A stretch of DNA of 12,372 nucleotides from Saccoglossus kowalevskii (GCF_000003605.2 NW_003137825.1:320674-333045), one strand, 5' to 3'. Numbered from the stretch's first letter, positions 1 to 8,836 are shown. Notes: generated by a model not told the origin, from the letters alone. Program-made: numbers and translations.

Positions 1-236
1 ATTTCAGTTTATTTGATTTACGTTTTTACGGTAGCTCTGAGGGGGACTCGAACTCACTGTCTTTTCAAGCTAATTTGGTTTTATTTTGATGGCACGCTTG
101 TGTACACGCCACAATGTTGGTCGTTAAGTGGTGTTCATTTTTCTAACTACTCCAGTGTTCCGATGAGTTGAAAGGGAAAAGCCAAAACGATTGCTGGTTT
201 CTGATTGCTTCGGTTCTGGTGAGTGTGTATCTAGTG

Positions 237-293
237 TGATTCGAACCCATGTCGTATGTATTGGGCGTTTTTTTTTATTTCCCATGTTGGCTA
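237..293 (-). repeat. possible tRNA-derived SINE head (A box and B box)
   Basis: Read on the minus strand, 293-282 gives TAGCCAACATGG, which fits the RNA polymerase III A-box consensus TRGCNNANNNGG. Positions 247-237 give GGTTCGAATCA, close to the B box GGTTCGANTCC. The 34-base gap between them is in the tRNA range. It contains an A-rich run (on the minus strand) and no foldable anticodon arm, so this is not a tRNA gene. It may be a decayed tRNA-derived SINE or a chance pairing of two short motifs. Confidence 0.3.
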
Positions 294-613
294 CGCCGTA
301 ATATGCAACCACTTCCCCGTTTTATTGTGATTTTGAGAGTGTTCAATGATGTCTTCCTCACCCGTCACGCCATGACCCAGTTTCAACCACACGGCCATTT
401 TGCAACACAGTGCGCGACCCTCGGCGTCACCCGACTGATTATATGAGCGTTCTGTTCAACTGTTAAGCTAGGATTTCTTACCGTTATTATCATTATATTG
501 TCGCGTGATTTGTTTTACCTTATGTGTAATGTTTTAAGTATCTTTATTGTAATTTGTATATACCAATTCGTATATACCGAGGAAACCCCGCCGATTGAAA
601 GTCATATATTTTG

Positions 614-621
614 TGACGTCA
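614..621. promoter_or_regulatory. perfect CRE palindrome TGACGTCA
   Basis: An exact cAMP-response-element palindrome, the site bound by CREB/ATF bZIP factors. It lies about 870 bases upstream of the DXO-like start codon, far from the likely core promoter. With only eight bases it may be chance; its use is not shown by the sequence. Confidence 0.2.
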
Positions 622-1021
622 CCAATTCGTGCGTAGGTACGGCTTCTAGATCCGTGCCGTGCCTATTAGCACCTAAAACAAAAACTGTTTCTAGACCGGA
701 GACAAAGGGACTGTGGCTGAGGTTTATCTTTTCGTTGCCTTTCGGCTTGTAATATAAATTTAGAAGGCTTTCCTAGAGCAAATTAAAGACCGATTACACA
801 TGGTTCACATACTTTCAAACAAATCGAAAGCGGTCACGCAATATCCAATCGAAATCCGAAATATATTTTCTAAATAGATGCCATAAATTAAAAATGTTCT
901 ATTTACTATCGACACAACAGACAACAAATTCTCTTATTTTTTTTATAAATGTTTATAGATTTCACGATTCAAACTGAAACGAGAGGTTTTACACCAAAGA
1001 CTAATGAACCAAATCCACACG

Positions 1022-1044
1022 TTACTTACTTACTTACTTACTTA
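1022..1044. repeat. TTAC tetranucleotide microsatellite
   Basis: Five uninterrupted copies of TTAC followed by TTA. A simple sequence repeat with no visible function, about 450 bases upstream of the start codon. Confidence 0.85.
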
Positions 1045-1370
1045 TACACCAGTTTTCCTATTTTTTCAGAGGATGTACTATGTGACCAGCTATGCGTGGA
1101 ATGAGACAGCTGTTTTGTGAAACCAGTAAACCTTCCTGTCGTCAGCGCAATTTACCGCAATGCCATTGACTAACGAGATTGAATTTGAATGAAGTTAATC
1201 GAATTATACTCATCGGTGTTACCAATTTGTAAAACAGTCTCCCTGAAACTCATGGACGGTAGAATTCTTGTCGGACGATAATACACATTACACAGCGATG
1301 TTTTCATCAAAAGTGTTCTTAGTGCTATACATGACCCTCGACCTTACTTTTCTTACGATGGTTATTTTTG

Positions 1371-1454
1371 ATTGGCTGCGAGCAACTTTTACCCAGAATG
1401 CAAAAATAAATCAGCTGTTTCCGACGAGGATTGTAGCCAGAGGATAAACACGTG
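1371..1454 (+). promoter_or_regulatory. putative TATA-less proximal promoter of the DXO-like gene
   Basis: ATTGG at 1371-1375 is an inverted CCAAT box (NF-Y type) in the context GATTGGCT, about 120 bases before the start codon. CACGTG at 1449-1454, inside the palindrome AACACGTGTT, is a canonical E box of the type bound by bHLH-ZIP factors. No convincing TATA box lies at a suitable spacing. The transcription start cannot be placed; it should lie between these motifs and 1494. The call rests on motif position and on the housekeeping nature of the gene. Confidence 0.35.
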
Positions 1455-1493
1455 TTTTTGTTTTTCAAGTGGATTTTACTGTTGGTTATATTG

Positions 1494-1894
1494 ATGAAGC
1501 GTCGCACAGATGATACGGATGCAACATCCAAGAGACAAAAAGTTAACCGCGAACCTGTATCGTACTCACCGAAAACACTCCAATCTAACCCGGCACTCTA
1601 CGATGGTAACTTTCCTTATTTTCGACAGCCAAGAGAAATCGGTTGTTTTTCTTTGGACATTGACAGGGAATTTCATAATGACGCTCGACAGCTGAGATAC
1701 TACTTCCCACCAGACGATACAAAAAGGGTCAAGTTTGATTTGACTAAGGGATACGAGAAATACATCAAAAGAGACGACGATGTTAAAGAGCGTCTGGACA
1801 TTTTATTAAAATGGGTGTTGGCGAACAGAGAGAAATTTAATTTACACAAGAAACCAGAAACAAAAGAAGAAATCCATACACAGAAAGATGGAAA
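1494..1894 (+). CDS. DXO-like gene, coding exon 1
   Basis: Encodes residues 1-133 plus two bases of codon 134. It holds the basic N-terminus and the family-typical FPYFRQPREIGCFSLD and DARQLRYYFPP stretches. It ends at GAAA followed by a strong donor GTAAGT (1895-1900); reading on meets a stop at 1896. The start-codon context is poor (T at -3), but this is the first ATG after the in-frame stop at 1434. A 5' untranslated part of unknown length precedes it. Confidence 0.93.
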
Positions 1895-4800
1895 GTAAGT
1901 ACAATAATGTATCCATGTACCTTAGAAAAAGAGTCATGCATCCGGGCCCTCTATTCTGCGCAAGACACAAAGTCAACATAGCAAATAATCTACACATTGC
2001 ATTATATAACGGTGCCATTCCAACATAGGTATACTTCTTTGTGATTTTACTATCCTATCTCCAAATCTAAAAACATTTTTACTACCACAGTAGTAATCTA
2101 AACTAACTCTTGAAAACACAAACATTGACGCTTGACTTCTATGATTGCCCATGTCTGCAAGATTTATTATTATTATCTTAATTGTTAAACCATCTAATAA
2201 AAATTAATTAAATTAACCATGGCTGAGCTAGTCTATTCGATCCTCAGCATACTGTGCTGTAATGCACAGTGAAAATGTGTGACACAAGCATGATAAAAAG
2301 GCGATGAATGTGCAAGAGAAGGCATTAAATGTGTGACACAATTGAGGTAAATGTGTGCAACTACCGGGTATTTCATACAGGTTCTGTTTATCATAGTCTT
2401 GTGTATATACTCACAATTTAAGACTCAATACTAGGTATTAAGGGTGTCTAATTCAGCAGTTCAGCATTGTTGTAATCAGAGGTAAGGTACGTGTGTTAAA
2501 TAAATGAAAAAAAATAATTTCATTTCAGCCTCCATACAGATTTCATCACATGGAGAGGACATCTGACAAAAATTCTCTGCACTCCGTATGAAAACCGAGA
2601 AGACTGGAAAATGGCTGTCAGTTTATTCAATGGAACATATTATATAAGTGAAGTGGAAACTGAAGAATCTAGAGACAGGAGGAAAAATATGACATCTGCA
2701 CATAAAGAAATGACATATTGGGGTTATAAATTCGAGCAATATGTTGTGAGTGGTGAGTACACGTTCACTCTTGAAGTGTTTGCGTGTCCTGACCTATTGT
2801 CACAGGACAGGCTCTATCAGCATAGACCTGTGTAATATGACACACTACTAGCCAGCTTTGGCTGAAATATGGCCTCAACGCTCTTCTACACTACCATAGT
2901 GTTTATGCATAGAACTTCATACTATGAGGTTAGACAGTAATGGCAGTTATATAAAGTGGCGCATAGCAGAAGTCGATGAAACCCTCACTGCCTGTGTGCA
3001 TCACTTTGCAATATCCTTGTGATAACTTTATAATTATACTTATCTTTTTCCTCCTTGAAGTTATAATTTGATGAGAGATTATAGCTCGAAATAGTAACGA
3101 AAAATGTTCAGTATTGTGCAAAGTTTTAATGTGTCACACCTCTTAAAAATCCCCACAAACAAAAAATGTTTGTTTTTTATGTTATTTGGTTTTTGATAGT
3201 TTTAAAATTAAATTATTTATTGTTTTTACTGTTTATTATTATTTATTCATTGTGTCTGAATTATCCACCATGTCTTTACACGTCTGTATTAAAAGTAACT
3301 AAAAAATTTCTCTGTACATTCAGAAGTTACACATTGGCCCTCATAATGGTTATCTAATATTTTCCATGAATAAATAATTATGGTTCACTTCTATTGCCTG
3401 AATAGTGTGGTATCAGAAAAGAGTAGAATAACTTTGAGTTGAATTCAAATGTTGCACTACTGCACAAATATGCAATGCATTATCAAAGAGAACCTTTCAT
3501 ATATAATGCAAAACTAATATAACTGTGGAAACTTGCTTCATTATATGTCAGTATTTTGAAACGTTTCAAATTATAAGTATTCATATCGATAATAATATAT
3601 GACTTTTTCATCCCATGTCATCAAGCCAAATTTTGAGTTATGAAAAAATAATCTTTCCATAGAAACCAATATGAGAGGAATTATTGTGTGTGATTTTTCT
3701 TGCTAATTACTATATTTTGTGTTAGGCCATATAACTACTCCTTGCAGTGAGATGCTTAAATATTAAATAAATAAACAAACTTCTGAATCAACAAAACTTA
3801 GTTACAAAGTTACAAACATATTGTGTGTGTTAAAATTCTTCTTTGAGGGCGCGCTGCATGGACCACTAATGATGTCAATTTCCAAAATCTCTCGTTATAT
3901 AGCTGATGGTCACACACCTCCAAGTACTGAAGACACTGTGAATAACATTGAGGGATACTGTACCGTGGTAAGAACGAGACTCAATGAAAATTCCTTAGTG
4001 TTTTCCGGAGAAGTAGACTGTTGCCGTGGGGATAACACCAAACCATCAAAAAATTATGTTGAGTTGAAAACAAGTCGAGAAATATACACAGACAGGCAGT
4101 ACAGGAATTTTAAGAGGTATTTTGATAATAAAGAAACTAGTAACCTTATGCATTTGAGGCAATAGTGTGAACCTTTGCATTCATTATTCAGTAGTATGGC
4201 CTTTGACCTGGAACTTTCAGGTGGTAATTTCTACATACATTTGCCTTGACATAACATGTGTGTATTAAGTTCAAAGCCTACATGTGGAAATGAAAATATC
4301 TTAAATTTATCTGCTTTACACTATTTTGTATTCTAAGGTCAATATGATGATGTTCATGTGAAACAAGCTTCAATGATGTATGTGATCATAAAATTGAGTC
4401 ATTTCAAATTTTCCCAATCTCAACTTTCCCATGCACAGAAATTTGTTTCCCCAAATTTCTAGTACTGATAGCGATCATTTGAATTGACTACAATGTGAGT
4501 AATTATTTTACCAATGCATCCCTGCAACCGTAAATATAGTAATGGCTCCAAAAATAAATATTTCTTAATAGCAAAAATGATAATAATTTACGTGGATTTG
4601 AATATCGTGACAAATATTTAAGTCCCTACAAAATCTGATTTATTAAATTTGTGTAGTAATTTTTTCTGATATTGTAGCCAATTGCTCGAAAGAATAAAAA
4701 ATTACTATGCTACTAATTAGCTAGAAGATGCACTTTGGTCTTGTAGGATCAGCAACCATTCAGAACTTGTGTTACAGCTTGCCTTCTAGTGAAGTGTATT

Positions 4801-7800
4801 CTAATTGGTTGTCAGAAAAGAGCATTTTGCATATTCACTTGGTCACATGTACATTTGTAATTAAAGTTAAAGTACATTGATGGTCAAATTTTAATCAGAT
4901 TTAGTAAGTTTAGTTCAGAAAATTAAGACTGTCAAAAATTATTCTCCCACACTGGTCTGTCATTAACAAATAACAATTCAGGCATATCATATACATAGAG
5001 ATCCTTTAATTTAATTTATCTGTTCTTTCAGATTTAAACTAATCAAATGGTGGGCACAGTCATTTCTTCCTGGTCTTCCTACCATTGTTGCTGGCTTTAG
5101 AGATGATGATGGTGTAGTTACAAAACTAGAGACATATGAAACCATGAAAATCCCAGATCTAGTTAAGGTAGATGCCTACTCATGATTTCAAAAACCAAGT
5201 ATTTATTCATTTTTTAATATATTGTACTTGCAGGCAATATAAGAATATTGACTTTGAAAAAAATGGGGGGCACCAGGTTAATTTTCGAGAAAATCATGGT
5301 TGTATTTTAGTGAATAGCGGCCATTTTGGTAGTATTATAGTGCTTTTACCATAGGTTCTTTTGGCAGAGATATTATGCCATATCTCAAATTGTAGACTGG
5401 TGAAATAGGCTGCAAAAATAATATATTGTTCATAATGGCCTTCTTTTTGTTTTCCAGAATTTTTTCAAATATCTGGGTTTTAAAAAGTGTTAAAAATGCA
5501 ATTTTTGTTTAACATTGCGCTCTATGGAATTGTTCTAAAAATAGCTATTTTTGAAAAAAATTAGGACAAGTTTCTCAAAATACGTCACTGTAACACACAA
5601 TAGAATGCTATTTTATGGTGCCATGGGACAATAGCTCCATGATTTTACATAATAAACCAATGAACATTGTCATGTGATTTATGACCAAATTTCTCAAAAA
5701 GTATGAGTGGGGTTCTACCTTAAGGTGAGTGCATGGTTATATGTTTGAGTCATGTTAACCTTGTATAATCAAATTATTTTAGACAGTGTATATTGTAATA
5801 GAATTATTAACTATCATAATACATCTGTCACAGTAACGCCATGAGTTACAAGTGCCGTAATTTTGCGGTATTTTACAGGGTATTTTCATCCTACCATATA
5901 AGGAAATGCAAATTTCAAATATAGAATGATTATGTGCATAAGCGCCCTCTAATAATAAAAACAAATATGGCTGCCACCAAGGTTTGATCGGACACCACAC
6001 AAAGAAGTTCGCTGATTCTGTTCAAAACTTTTTTGGATTTTGGCATTCCCATGATGTATCCTTGGTAGGAAAAGATGTATAATAATAAGTTTATTACGAA
6101 GATACCTCAAAGTATGCACTTAGACAGTATGCCGCTGCATCAACCCTCAATGAGTGTCTGTTGATAATCCAGCTGTACTGTCTTCGTGCATACTTTGAGG
6201 TATCCTCGTAATAACCTCATAGTCCTGTTATTTCTCACTTTCTAAAACCCATTGTAAGCTGGATGAGAATCAGTAATGTACTGTATGGTACATGGAATAG
6301 TCATTGTAGTCTCTCATCACATGTATCAAACACTCCAATGGACAAGCGATCATCACATAGAATGTTTCTATCTGATGACATATGCCAGTACAATTAGTCT
6401 CCTAACAACATGTACATCATTTTTTTCCCAGATTTGATTACCGACAATACTCTAGTTTAGGCGTCACTCTAATTCAGGCGAGTGGTTCTGAAATAGGCAT
6501 CACGAAATGTTGAAATATTACAGTCAATACAAAAAATATGTTCACATGATGACAAAAATAATATTTGTGGTCCTTCAGTCATAGTTCAAAATGGGAAAGT
6601 TAATAAATAAATTCACCTTTGTACGTCTGGTACACAAACTGTACACAAACATCATACATAGGCATACTTCATTCAAATTTGGTACCATGCTGTGTGTCAC
6701 CCCCCCCCCCCAGATTAGGTTCCAAATGACCAATTAATGGTCAAATTTTATTGAATGGAGCTCCAGCGAACTATCTCTGATGTGGCTGACCAATTACATT
6801 CAAACTTCACACATACATTATGCACATTCACTTGTTTGATGATTGAATTCAAGATGGCCAAGCTTTTCTACTATTCTGGAACTACCGATAGATTTTGCCT
6901 GTGCGTTGACATATTTCAAGTTTCATACATACATTGAACGTAGTGGAACCATGATACATACCAGAGTATCATTTTTTTTCCTAGATCGGATTCAAAATAG
7001 CTGATTGATATCAAATCTGGCTTTAGTTTGTATCATGTGTCATATCAGTGTCATTATCAGTGTTCCCTCTAAGCCTTATTTTCGCTCAATTTTCTCATAT
7101 TCAATTGTAGTTTCTCAGTGAAATTTTTGTCTTTTGAGAAACTTTCCATACATTTTGTATGCAGAAATAACATTTCAAAGGGGAAAATGAGCTAATTTTC
7201 ACAGTATTTTCAAGATTCAAAAAAATTAAAGGGAACAGTGCTCATAATGAATAAAAAAAAATATAAACTTCTTGCATCTACCATCATACTACCAGCAAGC
7301 ATTGTAACAACACTCTAATAATGTGATCTTCAATCATACTAACCACACAAGATTCAATTGAAACATTTAAATAAATTGTTTTTATTCACATATAATCCAT
7401 GCTTTTTGTTGAGATGCCTGGTTTAGCTCGAGAGATCACTTTTAAAAAGTATCAATCGGGACTCTGTCATTTTCACTGATTTCATGTTTAATAGGTTTTG
7501 TGAAATACTGTGAAGTACTTTATTTTAGCTGGAATCAATTTTTGCTGAAAAGACTTTTTGGGTGTTTTTCTATGGAATTTATTTCCACTGATTTTTTGAT
7601 GAGTTGAATGTGAAATATATGAGCAACAGTATATTCACTGGATTTTATTATCATTGAATTCTTTCAGCGAAAAATAGCGAAAATTAATTTCCAGTGAAAA
7701 TAAAGTATTCTACAGTACATAATTCAACATATGACTAACAATTAACCATTTAACTAAATTATTTTTATTTGCCACCAGGATGATCCGTATATGTGGAATC

Positions 7801-8585
7801 CCTCTGTATGTGTTAATTTTTGTGACAAGTTCCTGTGTTTTGTTAAACAAGTTGTTCAAAAAGATGACCCAAGGTGAGTTGTTGTAAATCATGTGACCCA
7901 TTGTTCTAGCTAGTGGTGTATTTTCCTGAATTCACACATATGTAGAGTGTAATTTCTACATTTGAATTCATAATCTAAGTGTCATTGCTACAGATGACTA
8001 GCATATTTTGTAAACTGCTATTGTAAATCAGACCTTCCACCTTAGCTAGGAGTGAGCATCTTTAGTTGCAGTGCAACGATAGACTTCTTCCTCAATTATT
8101 GACAAAAAAAATTGTCAAGAAAGAGGTTCAAACCCACAACATCACCCACAGCAGTTAGAGCCTCCAACGACTGAGCTATTCGATTTTCGATGTAGGTTTC
8201 TGGGAAAAAATCTTGTAATAGATAGGTCATGTCCATGTCAAATGTTATGCATTTAATTATTCATGAGAAAATTACAAACTACCATAGCATGCAATACAAC
8301 TTTTGACAAGTTGAAAGTGAAGTATAAAATAAAGGTATTTTCACTGATTTATCTATTCAGTAAAAATAAAGTACTTTACAATAGTGGGTTACAGTTTTAT
8401 TTTGACTTTTACAACACAGTTTGGAAAAGATTTGCCTGATTACGGTATGTTCATTATTGTTTAATTCCAGATGTGTTTATCTATTTGAATGGAATCCATC
8501 ATCAAAAAGGATAATATACACTGTACATGAAGATGATCAACAAACATTCCTACCAGATTGGTTCCTTGAAGAAATGCAGAAATAA
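1494..8585 (+). CDS. Decapping and exoribonuclease protein, DXO/Dom3Z/Rai1 family (complete, six exons)
   Basis: The family removes incomplete or non-canonical 5' caps (unmethylated GpppN, NAD, FAD) and then degrades the RNA 5'-3', acting mainly in the nucleus in RNA 5'-end quality control. The join 1494-1894, 2529-2752, 3903-4116, 5032-5167, 7779-7873, 8471-8585 totals 1185 bases, giving 394 residues; human DXO is 396. Landmarks in order: basic N-terminus (KRR at 2-4, KRQK at 13-16, NLS-like); FPYFRQPREIGCFSLD at 40-55; TWRG with Arg143; GYKFEQ with Glu203; SGEVDC with Glu245 and Asp247; VELK with Glu262 and Lys264; WWAQSFLPG with Gln289; WNPSVC; a C-terminal FLPDWF. From memory these match the metal- and RNA-binding residues of mouse DXO (Arg132, Glu192, Glu234, Asp236, Glu253, Gln280). 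An in-frame TAG at 1434 makes ATG 1494 the first usable start. Introns 1 to 5 have phases 2, 1, 2, 0, 2. No break or missing key residue is seen. Confidence 0.95.
1895..2528 (+). other. Intron 1 of the DXO-like gene
   Basis: GTAAGT to CAG, 634 bases, phase 2. It holds a 15-base exact direct repeat, AAATGTGTGACACAA, at 2273-2287 and 2327-2341. No RNA gene, transposon end or further exon is seen. Confidence 0.85.
2529..2752 (+). CDS. DXO-like gene, coding exon 2
   Basis: The acceptor is ATTTCAG ending at 2528. The first base completes an Asn codon (AA|C, residue 134), then the exon reads DFITWRGHLTKILCTPYE and ends after GYKFEQYVVS. It carries Arg143 and the catalytic Glu203. Two GTGAGT donors lie seven bases apart (2746 and 2753); only 2753 gives the phase needed to join exon 3 and restores the family's V-x-A-D junction. 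Confidence 0.92.
2753..3902 (+). other. Intron 2 of the DXO-like gene
   Basis: GTGAGT to TAG, 1150 bases, phase 1. Very AT-rich from about 3150 to 3260 and 3700 to 3800. A perfect 16-base palindrome lies at 3555-3570. Open frames at 3166-3357 and in the first 80 bases are low-complexity read-through and not genes. No transposon ends recognised. Confidence 0.85.
3903..4116 (+). CDS. DXO-like gene, coding exon 3
   Basis: Encodes residues 210-279 plus parts of split codons 209 and 280. It includes SGEVDC (Glu245, Asp247) and YVELKTS (Glu262, Lys264), the core metal site. The acceptor is TATATAG ending at 3902, with a poor pyrimidine tract. The frame stays open upstream to 3821, but that part is unlike the family. 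The donor is GTATTT at 4117, a weak one. The split codon G|CT joins exon 2 as Ala209. Confidence 0.9.
4117..5031 (+). other. Intron 3 of the DXO-like gene
   Basis: GTATTT to CAG, 915 bases, phase 2. AT-rich sequence in which I recognise no repeat, RNA gene or further exon. Confidence 0.85.
5032..5167 (+). CDS. DXO-like gene, coding exon 4
   Basis: The acceptor is TTCTTTCAG ending at 5031, with a good pyrimidine tract. AG|A completes Arg280, followed by KLIKWWAQSFLPGLPTIVAG, among the best conserved stretches of the family and carrying Gln289. It ends at Lys325 with donor GTAGAT at 5168, in phase 0; reading on meets a stop at 5180. Confidence 0.92.
6091..6214. mobile_element. 124-bp inverted-repeat element (MITE-like foldback)
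   Basis: The first 39 bases (6091-6129, beginning TTATTACGAAGATACC) and the last 39 (6176-6214) are reverse complements with only three mismatches. They enclose a 46-base unpaired centre. Such long, nearly perfect terminal repeats on a very short element are typical of MITEs. No clear target-site duplication flanks it, so the superfamily is open. No coding capacity. A transcribed hairpin is the alternative reading. Confidence 0.7.
6421..7010. repeat. degenerate tandem repeat, unit about 120-140 bp
   Basis: Similar phrases recur: ATTCAAATTT (about 6671), ATTCAAACTT (about 6798), ATTTCAAGTTT (about 6914); and CCAAATGACC (about 6722), AAGATGGCCAA (about 6851), CAAAATAGCT (about 6992). Pyrimidine tracts precede an AGAT phrase near 6431, 6711 and 6981. 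This looks like a decayed tandem family, but the units are too diverged to set boundaries by eye. Confidence 0.35.
6700..6711. repeat. homopolymer C(12)
   Basis: Twelve consecutive C bases preceding AGATTAGG. Its length is likely to vary between alleles and sequencing reads. Confidence 0.9.
7058..7240. mobile_element. hAT-like MITE, 183 bp
   Basis: The left end CAGTGTTCCCTCTAA and the reverse complement of the right end, CACTGTTCCCTTTAA, match at 13 of 15 bases. The flanks are GTCATTAT (7050-7057) and CTCATAAT (7241-7248), six of eight identical, which fits an aged 8-bp target-site duplication. An 8-bp duplication and CAGTG-type ends are hallmarks of hAT transposons. It has no coding capacity, so it would be a non-autonomous copy mobilised in trans. 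Confidence 0.7.
7508..7715 (+). mobile_element. palindromic TA-flanked MITE, copy A (about 208 bp)
   Basis: Starts CTGTGAAGTACTTTATTTT and ends AAAATAAAGTATTCTACAG, with TA on each side (7506-7507 and 7716-7717). The whole element is an imperfect palindrome built of TTTATTTTCGCT-like blocks. It shares its interior (GAAAAGACTTTTTGGGTGTT and following) with copies at 9030-9218 and 10123-10330. A TA target site and no coding capacity fit a Tc1/mariner-type MITE; that assignment is inference. It sits 60 bases before the exon 5 acceptor. Confidence 0.85.
7779..7873 (+). CDS. DXO-like gene, coding exon 5
   Basis: A short exon after the 2.6-kb intron 4. The acceptor GCCACCAG ends at 7778. It reads DDPYMWNPSVCVNFCDKFLC and ends in QKDDPR, matching the family's WNPSVCMNF and QDDPRL segment. 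The donor GTGAGT at 7874 is strong. The phase-2 end (AG|A) joins exon 6 as Arg357. Confidence 0.91.
8044..8195 (-). repeat. tRNA-derived SINE-like segment
   Basis: On the minus strand, 8178-8164 reads TAGCTCAGTCGTTGG, a near-consensus tRNA A box, and 8134-8124 reads GGTTTGAACCT, a near-consensus B box. They are 29 bases apart. The D, anticodon and T stems do not pair properly, so it is not a working tRNA. Downstream (minus sense) is a T8 run inside the hairpin TTGACAA/TTGTCAA (8099-8119), then an unmatched body. The outer ends are approximate. Confidence 0.55.
8331..8384. mobile_element. degenerate fragment of the palindromic MITE family
   Basis: The reverse complement begins TATTGTAAAGTACTTTATTT, matching the terminus of copies A to C (CTGTGAAGTACTTTATTTT). 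It continues into AATCAGTGAAAATA, which also occurs inside copy B. Only about a quarter of the element is recognisable; the rest is deleted or decayed. Confidence 0.5.
8471..8585 (+). CDS. DXO-like gene, coding exon 6 with stop codon
   Basis: The acceptor TTAATTCCAG ends at 8470. It encodes residues 358-394, reading CVYLFEWNP, then TVHEDD, then FLPDWFLEEMQK and TAA at 8583. The human protein has LVHLFSWEP, SVHQDA and FLPIWYVEAM in the same order, so the C-terminus is complete; the human protein runs slightly further past this point. Confidence 0.92.
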
Positions 8586-8836
8586 CAAGTCTTTAGAAAT
8601 GAAATGGTCTCCATCCATCAACATTAGTGTATTTAACATTTGAAATCGTATTCAAATATCAACGAAGGAATGGTCCAAAAGATTTCCTTAAAACTTGAGC
8701 AATATGCATAATGAAAACCAATTCTTGCTTTTAAATTTTAACCAAGCATGTATGTGTGGGATAATCACGCAATGAATTGAAGTTGGTCCAGGAAATTGGT
8801 TGAGGGCATGTTGACATTTTTGGTCTCTGTTTTTTT

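Larger units (their letters stand above)
1..1493. other. 5' flanking region of the DXO-like gene, no gene recognised
   Basis: No open frame here gives a recognisable protein. The longest (498-752, + strand, 84 codons) has no family resemblance that I can see and no clear splice context, so I do not call it. The stretch holds a TTAC microsatellite, a perfect TGACGTCA palindrome, a tRNA-like A/B-box pair on the minus strand, and promoter-like motifs in the last 130 bases; each is listed separately. Bases 700-1000 and 1050-1350 show nothing I can name. The end of an upstream gene could lie here unseen if it is only untranslated sequence. Confidence 0.6.
5168..7778 (+). other. Intron 4 of the DXO-like gene, enlarged by repeats
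   Basis: GTAGAT to CAG, 2611 bases, phase 0, the largest intron of the gene. The second half is built largely from repeats: an inverted-repeat element (6091-6214), a degenerate tandem region (about 6421-7010), a hAT-like MITE (7058-7240) and a palindromic MITE (7508-7715). Bases 5168-6090 show no element ends I can define, though phrases such as GCGGCCATTTTGG (5318-5330) and ATATGGCTGCC resemble interspersed repeats. Confidence 0.85.
7874..8470 (+). other. Intron 5 of the DXO-like gene
   Basis: GTGAGT to CCAG, 597 bases, phase 2. It contains a tRNA-derived SINE-like segment (minus strand, about 8044-8195) and a short remnant of the palindromic MITE family (8331-8384). Nothing else recognised. 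Confidence 0.85.

Noticed and set aside
498-752. 84-codon open frame on the + strand upstream of the DXO-like gene, with a hydrophobic N-terminus
   Set aside because: The protein resembles no family I know, and the hydrophobic start is explained by T-rich DNA. There is no supporting promoter, splice or codon signal.
2753-2835. Read-through of exon 2 past the GTGAGT donor to a stop at 2833
   Set aside because: The protein match ends at the donor and resumes in exon 3; the extra residues are unlike the family.
3821-3902. Open frame extending exon 3 upstream with an apparent Met start
   Set aside because: It is intron 2 sequence that happens to lack a stop. The family match starts exactly after the AG at 3902, and the joined phase fits exon 2.
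8124-8178. tRNA gene on the minus strand
   Set aside because: The A and B boxes are good, but the D, anticodon and T stems do not pair, so it is at most tRNA-derived.
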